Below, one piece after another: positions 41,112-51,092 of a stretch of 64,000 nt of DNA. Source of the stretch: an uncultured Prevotellaceae bacterium (lineage in GTDB: Bacteria > Bacteroidota > Bacteroidia > Bacteroidales > Bacteroidaceae); assembly GCA_947307015.1 (NCBI GenBank), contig CAMZHV010000009.1:1-64000 (forward strand), in the 5' to 3' direction. How positions within the stretch are numbered: position 1 is the stretch's first letter; each line of letters opens with the position of its first letter. A program made the position numbers and the translations under genes. The notes under the pieces were generated by a model. It ran no database searches. It was not told the origin of the DNA and was given only the letters and a program-made list of their open reading frames with translations.

Positions 41112-41782
41112 TTCAATTCGTGTACCTCGCTGACGGGATCAGGCTTGCCATAGAGGGCACTGCCTGCGACATAAGCATCTACGCCGGCATCGCGGAGCAG
41201 GGGTGCAGTAGTGCGGTTAACACCGCCGTCGACCTCAATGAGCGCCTTGGAGCCCGTCTGGCTGATGAGCTGACGCAGGCGACGCACCTTGTCGAGACTA
41301 TGCTCAATGAACTTCTGGGCACCGAAGCCAGGATTCACGGTCATGAGCATCACCACGTCAACATCGCAGATGATCTCTTCGAGCGTCGACACGGGTGTCG
41401 CGGGATTCAGCGTCACTGCGGCACGCATCCCAGCCTCGTGGATCTGCTGGATAGTGCGGTGGAGATGGATGCAGGCCTCCTGATGTACGTTCATAATGGC
41501 GGCACCGAGGTCACGCACCTGCGGAATAAACTTCTCGGGCTGCACAATCATCAGATGGACGTCCAGCGGCTTCGTCGTCATCTTGGCCACATATTCCAGC
41601 ACGGGGAAACCGAAGGAGATGTTGGGAACGAAGACACCATCCATAACGTCCAGATGAAGCCAGTCGGCCTCGGAGCGGTTGAACCACTCCATCTCGGCTT
41701 GCAGATTAGCGAAGTTTGCGGCCAAGAGGCTGGGAGCGATGATGTTGTGCTGTCTGTCGCCTTGTGTCCTGAGTTCAATCAT
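41096..41782 (-). CDS. rpe: Ribulose-phosphate 3-epimerase
   Basis: 228 residues of normal length. IIAPSLLAANFANLQAEMEWF, LHLDVMDGVFVPNISFG (metal-binding His/Asp), HLMIVQP, VNPGFGAQKF and EVDGGVN are the canonical TIM-barrel motifs. It interconverts ribulose 5-phosphate and xylulose 5-phosphate in the pentose phosphate pathway. It is followed by comEC, an arrangement seen in related genomes. Confidence 0.97.
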   Translation of the reverse strand: MIELRTQGDRQHNIIAPSLLAANFANLQAEMEWFNRSEADWLHLDVMDGVFVPNISFGFPVLEYVAKMTTKPLDVHLMIVQPEKFIPQVRDLGAAIMNVHQEACIHLHRTIQQIHEAGMRAAVTLNPATPVSTLEEIICDVDVVMLMTVNPGFGAQKFIEHSLDKVRRLRQLISQTGSKALIEVDGGVNRTTAPLLRDAGVDAYVAGSALYGKPDPVSEVHELKCLVR

Positions 41783-41910
41783 AATGGTCTAACGGCTCTG
41801 GCACGAGCTCGGATGTTGTTAAGCGTTGATGTTTTGGGAAGCGAGGTGGCAAATTGATTGGCAGGGACAATACGCGTCAGCTGCACATTGATGAGTACGG
41901 GTTTCTCCAT
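41779..41910 (-). CDS. Possible 43-residue ORF coupled to rpe
   Basis: An ATG at 41910 opens MEKPVLINVQLTRIVPANQF and ends in VRPL with an ATGA overlap onto the rpe start. No domain is recognised, and no clear ribosome-binding site or full promoter is seen (only ACGTTTG just before the ATG). It could be a leader peptide coupled to rpe, a relic of an upstream gene, or chance. Confidence 0.3.
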   Translation of the reverse strand: MEKPVLINVQLTRIVPANQFATSLPKTSTLNNIRARARAVRPL

Positions 41911-41996
41911 AGGCAAACGTTTTGGTGTGCGTGTCTATTTAGATAACGTACTCACCTCGTCATTTATTGTGCAACACCCCTTCTTTTCTTACAAAG

Positions 41997-43763
41997 TTAT
42001 CGTACGACCTTACGTACGCTGTTGCCCTGTTTGACGACGAGTATGCCGCGAGCAGGCACTTCCCAAAGGTTAAACTGTGCCGAGGGAGCGATGTGTACGA
42101 GTCGCCCGGTGGTGTCGAAAACGCGTGTCATGCCATCGTCGGCAGCATTGAGGTCGGCGTTCACTTCACGTACTCCGTCGAAGAGCACGTCCTTCATCTC
42201 AGAGATGGTACTGGTCGCGGCATTACCGGTGAACATGACATCATAGGCAATCTCCTTACCATCGCAAATGATGCCGTGCCATTCCCCCTCAATCTTGTCA
42301 CGTCCTCCGAAGCTGAGACGGTAGGTATGTCCCTGAATGAGTTCGTTCTCGACATAATAATAGTACAGTTCTGCAGGCTGTTGGAGGTAATAGCCGTAAA
42401 GAGGCTTGGCATCGAAAGGATCGGTCTCACTTATGACAAAATTCTTGCCTGTAGTAAGATCCGTGCCAAAGAGTCCCACTTCACCATCAAAGGAAGCCGC
42501 AGTATAATTACAGAAGCCACCTTGAAAACCTATATGTATGGCAATGTGTTTTTTGCCCGCATCATCGGTATCACTATTGATGGAGAAGGTGTATGGCTTG
42601 TTATCGACGGTTTGGAGTCGCGGCTCAGGTTTGTCGGACTCCAATGGTGTCGTTCGTATGCCATAGACAATACGCTGAGAGGATGAGAATGACTCATTAT
42701 TCTGTGGCGGGTTCATGAGCAGGATATCGTAATAGCCGTCATACCTACCGTTCCAACCCCAATTGACATGTACGAGTCCATCTTCATTCATACCATCTAC
42801 CACGAAAGCATGGCCACCATCTTTCACATCCTGACCCCCGAAGATGACAGGACATTGATGTTGCATCTCAGAGTATATGATCTCCTTGAATTTTTCATCA
42901 TCCTTCATATCATCACGGCTGGCAAATTTCACGCACGCCTCGGGATAGCCAAAAGACTGGGTCAACGCCGCGGCCGCAAAGATTGCAGACGATCCGCTGC
43001 CATTCAGTCTAAAGTCCATGTAGACAGCATATGCGCAGTCAATGCAAAGTTGTGCCACCAGTGTTCCCTTTCGACCCGGATCAAAATAAAGGACATCCTC
43101 TGATTTGGTGTAGCCTTCGGGAAAGTAGTAGCCATATCCCTCAAGGAAAGGCCATGAATATGAGCTGTTGACAGACACATCTATAGAATTACCGTCACCA
43201 TTGATCGTATACGAGCCATCGAACTTGGCTTTTGCGGGATAGCGGTAGTAATTCATCGACTGGGCGAGCGTAACAGCAACGCAACCCACAGGGGGACGCT
43301 GGCCGTCAATCTCTGGTGCCTTGCGGTTAAAGGGATCTGCCTGGCCCCACTTGGTCTTGATGAAAGGCGGCACCGGCGTATAGCTTGCGCGCGACGTATG
43401 TGCTGGCGCGTGCTTGGGTGTCCGTGCCATCTGACGGTCGATACCATCAAGCCACCATTGCATACAGCAGGGTAGATTGTCCGCATCGAAGGAGCCGGTC
43501 GAATAGCCGATGACGGCGGGATAGGCTTCGTTGCGCGACACAATGACAAAGCCTTCGCCCGCAGAGGAGTCGAAAATGGTGTAGGTGGCCGTTTCCTTGA
43601 CCTTGGAGATAGTCACGGGTGCTATGGTGCCATAGCCCTTGACCATCTGCGCAACGTTCATCTTTGCCGCTGCAATCGTCTTCATCTCTTCGTCGCTGCG
43701 CTCATGGGCAAAAACCGTTAACGCTACAACTGTGCATACGATAAGGGATAGGATTCTTTTCAT
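41997..43763 (-). CDS. Secreted C10 (streptopain/interpain-like) cysteine protease
   Basis: 588 residues. After a signal peptide (MKRILSLIVCTVVALTVFAH) comes a propeptide (about 25-130, with FVIVSRNEAYPAVIGYS), then the mature papain-fold protease with nucleophile C161 (PPVGCVAVTLAQSMNYY) and H318 (DGGHAFVVDG) plus NWGWNG. A beta-rich C-terminal part ends in RVFDTTGRLVHIAPSAQ...GILVVKQGNSVRKVVR, a tail like those used for type IX secretion or surface attachment. It lies at the 3' end of a SusCD-lipoprotein cluster, separated from it by a hairpin terminator. It probably releases peptides that the SusCD pair imports. Confidence 0.88.
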   Translation of the reverse strand: MKRILSLIVCTVVALTVFAHERSDEEMKTIAAAKMNVAQMVKGYGTIAPVTISKVKETATYTIFDSSAGEGFVIVSRNEAYPAVIGYSTGSFDADNLPCCMQWWLDGIDRQMARTPKHAPAHTSRASYTPVPPFIKTKWGQADPFNRKAPEIDGQRPPVGCVAVTLAQSMNYYRYPAKAKFDGSYTINGDGNSIDVSVNSSYSWPFLEGYGYYFPEGYTKSEDVLYFDPGRKGTLVAQLCIDCAYAVYMDFRLNGSGSSAIFAAAALTQSFGYPEACVKFASRDDMKDDEKFKEIIYSEMQHQCPVIFGGQDVKDGGHAFVVDGMNEDGLVHVNWGWNGRYDGYYDILLMNPPQNNESFSSSQRIVYGIRTTPLESDKPEPRLQTVDNKPYTFSINSDTDDAGKKHIAIHIGFQGGFCNYTAASFDGEVGLFGTDLTTGKNFVISETDPFDAKPLYGYYLQQPAELYYYYVENELIQGHTYRLSFGGRDKIEGEWHGIICDGKEIAYDVMFTGNAATSTISEMKDVLFDGVREVNADLNAADDGMTRVFDTTGRLVHIAPSAQFNLWEVPARGILVVKQGNSVRKVVR

Positions 43764-43789
43764 GCTGAAACGTCGTTATGAAAGGAGAA

Positions 43790-43825
43790 AGTAAGTTGTG
43801 TCGGGCGATGCCGACACAACTTACT
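43790..43825 (-). terminator. Terminator or attenuator between the lipoprotein and the C10 protease genes
   Basis: A 15-bp perfect stem (arms 43790-43804 and 43811-43825) with a 6-nt loop. On the reverse strand it is followed by TTCTCCTTT. It should reduce transcription of the protease relative to susC, susD and the lipoprotein gene. Confidence 0.75.
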
Positions 43826-43850
43826 CTTCATGATGATAGTAGATGTATGA

Positions 43851-45668
43851 TTACTTGAGGTTACGGTTGTAGAGGCGGGCAGGAGCATTCTTGTGGAGCA
43901 GGGGCATGACCTGAGCCTTCTCCTGCTTGACGGAACGCTTGACAACGCTCTTCTTAGCACTCTTGGCAGCCTTGACACCAGCAGCTCCGGGGAGCACAAT
44001 CTTGGTAGCACCATTGGTGTTGCCATAGTACCAACCATCCTCACCGATGGCTGCGAGCAGACCCTTCACGGGGAAGGTAATCACGCCGTTTTCAAGCTTA
44101 CCCATGACACCTTGAGCCTTAACCTCGTCGAAGGAGTAGCCCTTATCCATGTAATAGGCACCCATGCTATAGATGGTGAACACACCATTGCCCCAGTCTA
44201 CGCCCATCTCCTGAGCTTCGATGAAGACGCCGTCGGGATCGCAGGCATTGATTTCCATGTAGTAGTCGCGGGTAGCATCCCACTCACCAGAATTGTTGAG
44301 AGGATAGGCCTCGCCATAAGGATTCTTCAGACGATAGAGGCCAGGGGTGTTCTGATTTTCCTGAATCTCAACCTCATAGGTGGAAACATAATCGGTGGGA
44401 TCTTCTTCTTCAGGGCAGTAGAGGGGACCAAGGCAGTCCTCAGTGTAAGTAGCCATACCGAGCGACTTCCAAGCACCGGCCACAGCCTCATACTTGAAGG
44501 TTGCAGTCTCCATATTCTTGGCCTCGTCGCCGAGGAAGGACACAACAACGAAGGTGTACTTGCCATCAGCCATATTGGCTGTGGGGAACTTTACTTCGCC
44601 GCTCTGGTCGATCTCAACCATGTTCTCATACTCACCTGCAATGATGGCAGCCGCATCCTCGTCGGTCGGGTCGCCAGGCACGAGTGCCACGTATGCGGAA
44701 GTGACATCAGCGCCGAGCTGGACGTCAGCAACTACGAAGACACTCTCGTCGACAGCGGTGAACTTACCTGCGTAAGAGATAGCGCAGCTGACATCGGCAC
44801 GGGTGTAGCCGTCGATGTAGATGTACTCATAAGCAGCACCGAAGGTGCCGGCAGAGACGTAGTAGGACATGGGAATAGCAATGATGCCTTCTTCCTTGTC
44901 AAACTCGCCATAAGCGGGAGTGAAGTCTACACCAGCGACCTTGCCGCGCACTACACCTTGGTAGTAGTTGAAGTTCGCCACATAGAGGGGGCCGTAACCG
45001 GAAGCATCTTCCAAGCCCGTGTAAGTCTGAGCACAGGTCACGTCACCAGTTGCTTCATCGTATTCGAAGACGATGTCAACACCGTTACCCCATTTGCTCA
45101 GCTTGAACTGATAGAGGTTGGGCTTGATGACGTTCTGACGATAGACGAAAGGCAGGCCCTCGTCATCGCCGCTCCAGTATGTACCTGTGTACTTGTAAGT
45201 AGCAGTACCTGCGGAGTTCCAGGGTCCCCAGTCTGTCCAGTCGGTAACACCGATAGTGAAACTGTAGGAAGAATAACCGTAAGGCGTTGCCATGCCCTCG
45301 TCGCCTAAGGTAAGGGTGATCTTCTCATACTTACCATATTCGATGTCAGCAGGAACATAGCTTACGGGAAGCTGAGCAGTGGTCTCACCAGCTGCGAAGG
45401 AAACGTTAGCGGGGATGGTGTACTTGTCGCTCTCCGTGGTGGCCTTGACAGGCACTGTGAGGGCTGAGCCAGCCTCAGCACGGCTGACGGTGATGCTGAT
45501 GCTACTCTCTTCGGGATTAATCTCGTAAGCTGTGGGCAGCTCGTTTCCGAAGAAGACCTGTGCGCCCGTGGGCATCGGAGCCGGAGTAATCTCTTCCTCT
45601 CCACTGCAGGCAGCGAAGACGAGACCTGCGGACAGGAGCATCAAGGTATATCTAAGAATTCTTTTCAT
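43851..45668 (-). CDS. SusCD-associated surface lipoprotein with Calx-beta-like N-terminus
   Basis: 605 residues with a lipobox (LVFAAC, lipidated C21 expected). The first about 120 residues after it (PTGAQVFFGNELPTAYEINPEESSISITVSRAEAGSALTVPV...) form a Calx-beta-like immunoglobulin-type domain. The rest is two or more beta-rich units with repeated GTATYxxxx/GMATYTEDCLG openings, suggesting a duplicated ligand-binding module. It occupies the place of SusE/SusF-type proteins, downstream of susD. It probably binds substrate at the cell surface. I cannot name the ligand. No frameshift. Confidence 0.8.
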   Translation of the reverse strand: MKRILRYTLMLLSAGLVFAACSGEEEITPAPMPTGAQVFFGNELPTAYEINPEESSISITVSRAEAGSALTVPVKATTESDKYTIPANVSFAAGETTAQLPVSYVPADIEYGKYEKITLTLGDEGMATPYGYSSYSFTIGVTDWTDWGPWNSAGTATYKYTGTYWSGDDEGLPFVYRQNVIKPNLYQFKLSKWGNGVDIVFEYDEATGDVTCAQTYTGLEDASGYGPLYVANFNYYQGVVRGKVAGVDFTPAYGEFDKEEGIIAIPMSYYVSAGTFGAAYEYIYIDGYTRADVSCAISYAGKFTAVDESVFVVADVQLGADVTSAYVALVPGDPTDEDAAAIIAGEYENMVEIDQSGEVKFPTANMADGKYTFVVVSFLGDEAKNMETATFKYEAVAGAWKSLGMATYTEDCLGPLYCPEEEDPTDYVSTYEVEIQENQNTPGLYRLKNPYGEAYPLNNSGEWDATRDYYMEINACDPDGVFIEAQEMGVDWGNGVFTIYSMGAYYMDKGYSFDEVKAQGVMGKLENGVITFPVKGLLAAIGEDGWYYGNTNGATKIVLPGAAGVKAAKSAKKSVVKRSVKQEKAQVMPLLHKNAPARLYNRNLK

Positions 45669-45719
45669 AGTGATTTCTTTGATGTAATGATTATGTGTTA
45701 ATAGCTCTCTAATAGGCGA

Positions 45720-47375
45720 TTATGCGGGATCCGTGACACCATCCAGGAGTTCGCCATTCTGGCCAGCCACAGGCTGTGCACCACCTTCGTTGTTCACGAC
45801 ACCTGCATTAGTGTCGGTCTCGGTGGTCGGGAAGCGCATGTTGAGCCACTGGTCGTCAGCCTTGACGTTGAACTTGAAGGCATCGGGGATGTTGTTGTTT
45901 TCATCCTTGTGGAAACGGACGATAGGCTTGTTCAGACGACGGCAGTCAGCGATACTGAAGCCTTCCATCCACAGCTCTACGCGGCGCTGGAACCAAATCT
46001 CGTCAGCCAGCGTGCGGCCACTGAGGTCAGCAAAGTAAGCAGGATCACGATAGGTCTTCACGAAGTTCTCGAGGACACTCTTGGCCTGAGCCTCGTTACC
46101 GCTCTTGAGCAGACCTTCAGCCTGGATGAGGATCATCTCCTCAACACGCATCAGAGGCCAGTCGTTGGCGTTCGTGGTGCTGCCTGCGCCGGTCTTCATA
46201 CCGAACTTCACATTGGTGTAGGGAGCATAGACAAGCTTGTTACCGTCCTCGTCAGCGTAGGTAGCGATGTCGTCGCCTTCAGCCATGACCACACCTTCGG
46301 TGATCCACTGTACGCCATTGAGACAGTCGGAGTGGAGGTTCTCGTCGAGCCACCAGCCTTTGCGGACGTCGGTAGCAGGAATCTTGTTGTAAAGGATGGA
46401 GTTGATCTGTGGGACATTGTCAGTAGCAGGGCCGTACCCGTCACCCGTGAAGGCGCTGACCCAACTGGGGCTGGTACGATAGCCGTAGTCGCTACCCATC
46501 ACCTCGGTGATGAGGATACCCCAGATCCAGTTGTGCTCGTTGATGTTGCAGAAAGCGGGATGACCTACTTCCTCGCGTGTGGCAGGCGTGTAGCCTTCCA
46601 TAGCCTTCTGGGCGTCGGCAGCAGCGGCTGCCCAATTACCCATATAAAGGTTCGCACGTGCGCGAAGACCGTATGCGACGTTCAGGTCAACAAGGTGCTT
46701 GCTGGCACGCTTGAAGCCCTGGAGGTGCTCAATAGCCCAATCAAGGTCGGCCATGATGACTTCGTACACCTCAGCCACAGTGGAACGGGGGTTGTTGGCA
46801 TAATCAACACCCTCTTTCAGAACGGGGATACAGGGGAGATCCTTGCTGGTCTCGTAGCTGCCCTGGAAATAGGGAGCGAGTGCCAGATAGTCGAAAGCGC
46901 GCAGAGCCTTGGCCTGAGCAACCTTGTAGAGAGCTTCCTGATCCTCGGTGTCCTCACCAATCTGGTTGATGACGTCATTGGCCATACCCAGCTGGTTGTA
47001 GGGAACCTTATAGCGGATGTAGGGGTTAGCGTAATCGGGATTACGGTCAGAGAGCTCGCTGGCCGTACTGAACCAGTTGTAACCATTGTCGCCACCGAAG
47101 GCATCGCCGCCTTCGAGGGAGAGGGAGATGGCAGCCATGATGAAGCCGAAATCATCAGCACGGCTACTGGCGGTGAACACAGAGCTGGCCTTACCCATCA
47201 TGTTGTACATTCCAGAGAACGTGGCATCCACGCGCTCAGGCAGTGCTGCAACGGTCTCGTTGACCTGTTCGGTAGTCAGCGAACCTCCCTCGTAGACCAT
47301 ATCGTCCATATCATCGCACGCTGTCAAAGCGAAGGCAGCTGCGAGAGTGAGAAGGGAAATCTTATAGAGTTTCAT
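45720..47375 (-). CDS. RagB/SusD-family nutrient-binding lipoprotein
   Basis: 551 residues; lipobox LTAC (C20). SusD-like TPR helices are visible (YKVAQAKALRAFDYLALAPYFQG, VAYGLRARANLYMGNWAAAAADAQKAM, and the C-terminal LADEIWFQRRVELWMEGFSIADCRRL with WPLMRVEEMILIQAEGLL). It caps the SusC barrel at the outer membrane and binds the nutrient. It is 44 bp downstream of susC, and no CAZyme follows it, only a lipoprotein and a protease gene. Confidence 0.95.
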   Translation of the reverse strand: MKLYKISLLTLAAAFALTACDDMDDMVYEGGSLTTEQVNETVAALPERVDATFSGMYNMMGKASSVFTASSRADDFGFIMAAISLSLEGGDAFGGDNGYNWFSTASELSDRNPDYANPYIRYKVPYNQLGMANDVINQIGEDTEDQEALYKVAQAKALRAFDYLALAPYFQGSYETSKDLPCIPVLKEGVDYANNPRSTVAEVYEVIMADLDWAIEHLQGFKRASKHLVDLNVAYGLRARANLYMGNWAAAAADAQKAMEGYTPATREEVGHPAFCNINEHNWIWGILITEVMGSDYGYRTSPSWVSAFTGDGYGPATDNVPQINSILYNKIPATDVRKGWWLDENLHSDCLNGVQWITEGVVMAEGDDIATYADEDGNKLVYAPYTNVKFGMKTGAGSTTNANDWPLMRVEEMILIQAEGLLKSGNEAQAKSVLENFVKTYRDPAYFADLSGRTLADEIWFQRRVELWMEGFSIADCRRLNKPIVRFHKDENNNIPDAFKFNVKADDQWLNMRFPTTETDTNAGVVNNEGGAQPVAGQNGELLDGVTDPA

Positions 47376-47419
47376 AGATTTACGTTGTTATGATTATGAA
47401 TGATGTCAATGTCCGGAGA

Positions 47420-50400
47420 TTAGAACTTCACCTGGATACCGCCGACGACGCTGCGCATCGTGGCATACTGACCTGTGGCCAGACCGGCACCGCTGGTGTA
47501 GCTACCTACGCCAGCCGTGTAGCGGGGATCGAGACCCTGACGGGCGGTGAGGAGGAAGAGGTTCTCACCCGCAAAATAGACGCGGAGGCTGCGGATCTGA
47601 GCCTTGTTCATCCACTTCTTGGGGAAGGTGTAACCTACGGAGAGGTTGTTCAGAGAGAGATAGTTGCTGCTGGTGAGGAAGCGGTCGTAAGCGGTCTGCG
47701 ACGTAGCTTCGGTATCGCCATAGCTCAAGCGAGGAATATCGCTGCCGGTGTTGTCGGTGCTCCAAGCATCGAGAAGATCCTTGTGCATGGCCTGACCCTG
47801 CTGGCGACCGTTGTGCATGAGCTGGTGATAAGCACCGTCGTAGGTCTTACCGCCGAGCTGGAAGCTGAACTGAGCGCTGATGTCAATGCCAAATGCCTCG
47901 AACGTGGTACCGAAGCCGCCAATCACCTTGGGCTGGATGTCGCCAAGGTCATACTTGTCAGCATCGTCCTGCGTATTGGTGACAATCTGACGACCCGTCT
48001 TCACAGGATTACCCTCTTTGTCGAGTTTTTCCTGATAAACGATACGGCCTTCACTATCTTTCTTTTCAACCATGATGGGGTTGCCTTCGGCATCTTCCAT
48101 GCCTTTGCCACTCTCGTCAACCTGCTGCACCATTACGGGCTCCATTTCCACTTCGTCCTTCCAATAGAGGGCCTGACCGTCCTGGAAGTTGTAATCCCAA
48201 GCGTTGATGGCGAAGTCGCTGCCAGTATAGGAACCATTGTATGTACCAGCGTACTTCAGCATGTAAGCCTCAGTGATTGAACCACCGACGCGGATGATGC
48301 TGTTGCTGTACTTGATACCGCCAGCCTTCTCGTCAGCAGGGTCGAGAGCGAGGAACTCGTTGTGGTTGTGACCCAGAGCGAGGTTGATATTCCACTTGAT
48401 GTTCTTCGTGCGGATAACGTCGCCATCCAAGGAGAGTTCAACACCACGGTTCAACAGCGTACCGATGTTGGTGGGATAGCTGCGGGCATTGATACCAGAG
48501 GAAAGGGGAAGGGACTTGGTGTAGAGAAGATCGGTGGTGCGACCGGTGTAGACCTCGATGGTACCGTTCAAACGATACTTGAACAATGAGAAGTCGAGAC
48601 CGAAGTTCCACATCTTCTTCTTCTCCCAAGTGAGTTCTTCATTACCCTTGGAGCTCAAATCGATACTGTAATCACCAGTCTCCTCGTTGTAAGAGGGGCT
48701 GTAAGTGTCTGCGTAGGCGTGCCAGCCCATGCCACCGTCGTTACCGTTGGCACCGAAGCTAACCTTAGCCTTCAAGAGGTCAACCCATTCGACGTTCTTC
48801 ATGAACGACTCCTTGTTGATCTGCCAGCCGAGACCGACACCACCGAAGTTACCCCAGCGGTGACCGGGAGCGAAGATGGAGCTGGCGCCGCGACGGAAGT
48901 CAGCGTCGATGAAGTAGCGCTCACCGTAGTCGTAGCTCACGCGACCGATGATACCCTGACGCATCAGGTGGTCGGAATAAGAGCTGGCGTTCTCGTTCTC
49001 ATGGGCAAGGGCGTTGTTCAGCTCACCGACGAAGGGGTTGAACAGGTGGTCGTTGCTACCAGAGATGGACTGGCTGATGCGCTTCTCCTGCTCGTAGCCG
49101 ACGAGGATGCCGAGGTTGTGTCTTTCAGCAAACGTCTTGTTGTAGCTGGCCATGTACTGCTGGTTGATGTCGAAAGCACGGCTGTGACCGGCAGAAGCCT
49201 GACCGTCGTAAGCGGCAGCAGAACCAAAGCGGCTGTAGAGGTCGTTCTCGCGGCTGTTGATGTCCTGAGCCGCCAGCTGGGCGCTGATGTTCAGACCCTC
49301 GATGGGCGTGATGGTGGCCTTCCACATACCAGTGAAGATGTCGCCGTACACGCGGGCACGGTCGTAGGCATTGTCGCGCACGGCATTACCGACGATGGCA
49401 GGACGGTTGAAGTTAGTTTGGTTGCTATCGTAGATCTGGACACCGTTCTCTACCTTCTTGCTGCCATCGGCATTGCGGACGTAGAGGGGATAGATCGGAC
49501 CAATGTTGTTGGTGATATAGAAGAGGTTACCGCTCGAACCGTAGGTCGTGGTGTAGTAGGGAGACTCACTGATGCTGTGGGTGTAGGCCATATTGGTGCT
49601 GAGGGTCAGCCACTTCTTAGCCTTGTATTCCACGTTCGTGCGACCTGTGTAGCGCTGATAATCGGAGTTGTCCACGAAGCCCTTGTCATTCAGGTAACCT
49701 ACGCCTGCATAGTAGCTCAGACGGTCTGTGCCGCCAGTGACGCTGACGTTATACTCCTGACGGAAGCTGTTATGATAAGTCTCGTCGTACCAGTTATCGG
49801 GGGTGTAATAGTACTGACCGTCGCTGTAACCTAACGTAGCGTTGGGGTTCAGGCGGAAGTTGGTACCGATGAGGTTCTGGCCTTCGGGCACGGTGTAGAC
49901 CTGATAGCCCAGACCGCCGTTGTTGCCATTATAAATGTTGTTGTTGGCGAAGCGATAAGCTTCATCAGCTGTAGCACCAGAGATGCGCTGCCAGTTGTAG
50001 AGGCTACGGAACTGAGTCTCGTAGTACTGACCGGGATCGGTGATCACGTCGTAGTTGGGAACCAAGCGGCTGTTGCTACCGAACTTAGCCTCGACGGTAA
50101 CCTCAGCATCCTGCTTGCCGCGAGCCTTCTTGGTGGTGATGAGGATCACACCGTTGGCACCACGTGAACCGTAGATAGCGGTAGCGCTGGCATCCTTCAG
50201 CACAGACATGCTCTCGATGTCGTTGGGGTTGATTGTAGCCAGACCCTGAACCATGGGCACACCGTCAATGACGTACAGGGGCTCGTCGCTGGCGTTGAAC
50301 GAACCGAAACCGCGGATGCGGATGGTCGGTGCGCTACCAGGACCGGCGCTGACGCCTGTAGCCTGAATACCGGCGACCTTACCGATGAGGGCGTTGGTAG

Positions 50401-50806
50401 CCGTCGACGTGACATGGTTGGCAATCTCCTCGCTCTTCAACTCCACGGCAGAACCGGTGAACGTCGAACGTTTCGTGGTACCGTAACCGATGACCATCAC
50501 CTCGTCCAACAGCTTGTTGTCGGTGTCGAGGGAGATGCGCATACCGTTGCGGGCCTTAATCACGCGGGGGAGCATACCCATGTGCGTGATCTCCAGACGG
50601 GTGTCTGCGTTCGGAACGGTGATGACGAAATCACCATTCATGTCCGTCACAGTTCCTGTCTTCGTGCCGAGCACCTTGATGGAGGCACCGGGCAGGGGTT
50701 CACCATCATCGGCTGAGATGATGGTACCCTTCACTTGAACCTGAGCCACGGCCATCCCTACACAGAGGAACAGACCGCTCAGAAACATAGAAAGTCTTTT
50801 TTCCAT
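47420..50806 (-). CDS. SusC/RagA-family TonB-dependent outer membrane transporter
   Basis: 1128 residues. After a signal peptide comes the carboxypeptidase-like regulatory domain (VKGTIISADDGEPLPGASIKVLGTKTGTVTDMNGDFVI), the SusC plug (EVMVIGYGTTKRSTFTGSAVELKSEEI, PTIRIRGFGSFNASDEPLYVIDGVPM, SVLKDASATAIYGSRGANGVILITTKK) and a 22-strand barrel ending in a C-terminal Phe (VVGGIQVKF). It imports large nutrients with TonB energy. No N-terminal anti-sigma-binding (STN) domain, so regulation must come from elsewhere. The promoter box is about 140 bp upstream. Confidence 0.97.
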   Translation of the reverse strand: MEKRLSMFLSGLFLCVGMAVAQVQVKGTIISADDGEPLPGASIKVLGTKTGTVTDMNGDFVITVPNADTRLEITHMGMLPRVIKARNGMRISLDTDNKLLDEVMVIGYGTTKRSTFTGSAVELKSEEIANHVTSTATNALIGKVAGIQATGVSAGPGSAPTIRIRGFGSFNASDEPLYVIDGVPMVQGLATINPNDIESMSVLKDASATAIYGSRGANGVILITTKKARGKQDAEVTVEAKFGSNSRLVPNYDVITDPGQYYETQFRSLYNWQRISGATADEAYRFANNNIYNGNNGGLGYQVYTVPEGQNLIGTNFRLNPNATLGYSDGQYYYTPDNWYDETYHNSFRQEYNVSVTGGTDRLSYYAGVGYLNDKGFVDNSDYQRYTGRTNVEYKAKKWLTLSTNMAYTHSISESPYYTTTYGSSGNLFYITNNIGPIYPLYVRNADGSKKVENGVQIYDSNQTNFNRPAIVGNAVRDNAYDRARVYGDIFTGMWKATITPIEGLNISAQLAAQDINSRENDLYSRFGSAAAYDGQASAGHSRAFDINQQYMASYNKTFAERHNLGILVGYEQEKRISQSISGSNDHLFNPFVGELNNALAHENENASSYSDHLMRQGIIGRVSYDYGERYFIDADFRRGASSIFAPGHRWGNFGGVGLGWQINKESFMKNVEWVDLLKAKVSFGANGNDGGMGWHAYADTYSPSYNEETGDYSIDLSSKGNEELTWEKKKMWNFGLDFSLFKYRLNGTIEVYTGRTTDLLYTKSLPLSSGINARSYPTNIGTLLNRGVELSLDGDVIRTKNIKWNINLALGHNHNEFLALDPADEKAGGIKYSNSIIRVGGSITEAYMLKYAGTYNGSYTGSDFAINAWDYNFQDGQALYWKDEVEMEPVMVQQVDESGKGMEDAEGNPIMVEKKDSEGRIVYQEKLDKEGNPVKTGRQIVTNTQDDADKYDLGDIQPKVIGGFGTTFEAFGIDISAQFSFQLGGKTYDGAYHQLMHNGRQQGQAMHKDLLDAWSTDNTGSDIPRLSYGDTEATSQTAYDRFLTSSNYLSLNNLSVGYTFPKKWMNKAQIRSLRVYFAGENLFLLTARQGLDPRYTAGVGSYTSGAGLATGQYATMRSVVGGIQVKF

Positions 50807-50943
50807 AAATACTCTCTTAAATTAAACATAATTTGTTGTTATCTCATTTTGCTTTTTATCCTATATAATAAAATAAGGTGTAAACCGCGCCATTATCCTC
50901 GCAGAAAAGGCCCAACACACAGATAATACCATAAAGACGGCCG

Positions 50944-50951
50944 CAAAGTTA
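50944..50951 (-). promoter_or_regulatory. -7 box of the susC operon
   Basis: Reverse-strand TAACTTTG. It implies a leader of about 130 nt before the susC ATG, long for this genome. I see no known riboswitch in it. No gene lies in 50952-51092. Confidence 0.55.
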
Positions 50952-51092
50952 ACGCTTTTTTCGTTAACAACAATAAAAAATAGCAAAAAAGACACTTTTT
51001 GACCCTACATTTTAACATTATGAACTGTCATCGGCCACTTTTTGCGTCCGAACGGCATGTCTTTTGCGTGCAAAAGTATCAAAAAGAGGGGG

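Noticed and set aside
43893-49834. Long + strand open frames opposite the lipoprotein, susD and susC genes
   Set aside because: They mirror genuine codon structure on the - strand, show no domains and have no promoters.
50807-51092. Riboswitch or small RNA in the long susC leader
   Set aside because: No recognisable aptamer or strong terminator pair; only a short CTTTTGC/GCAAAAG palindrome near 51075.
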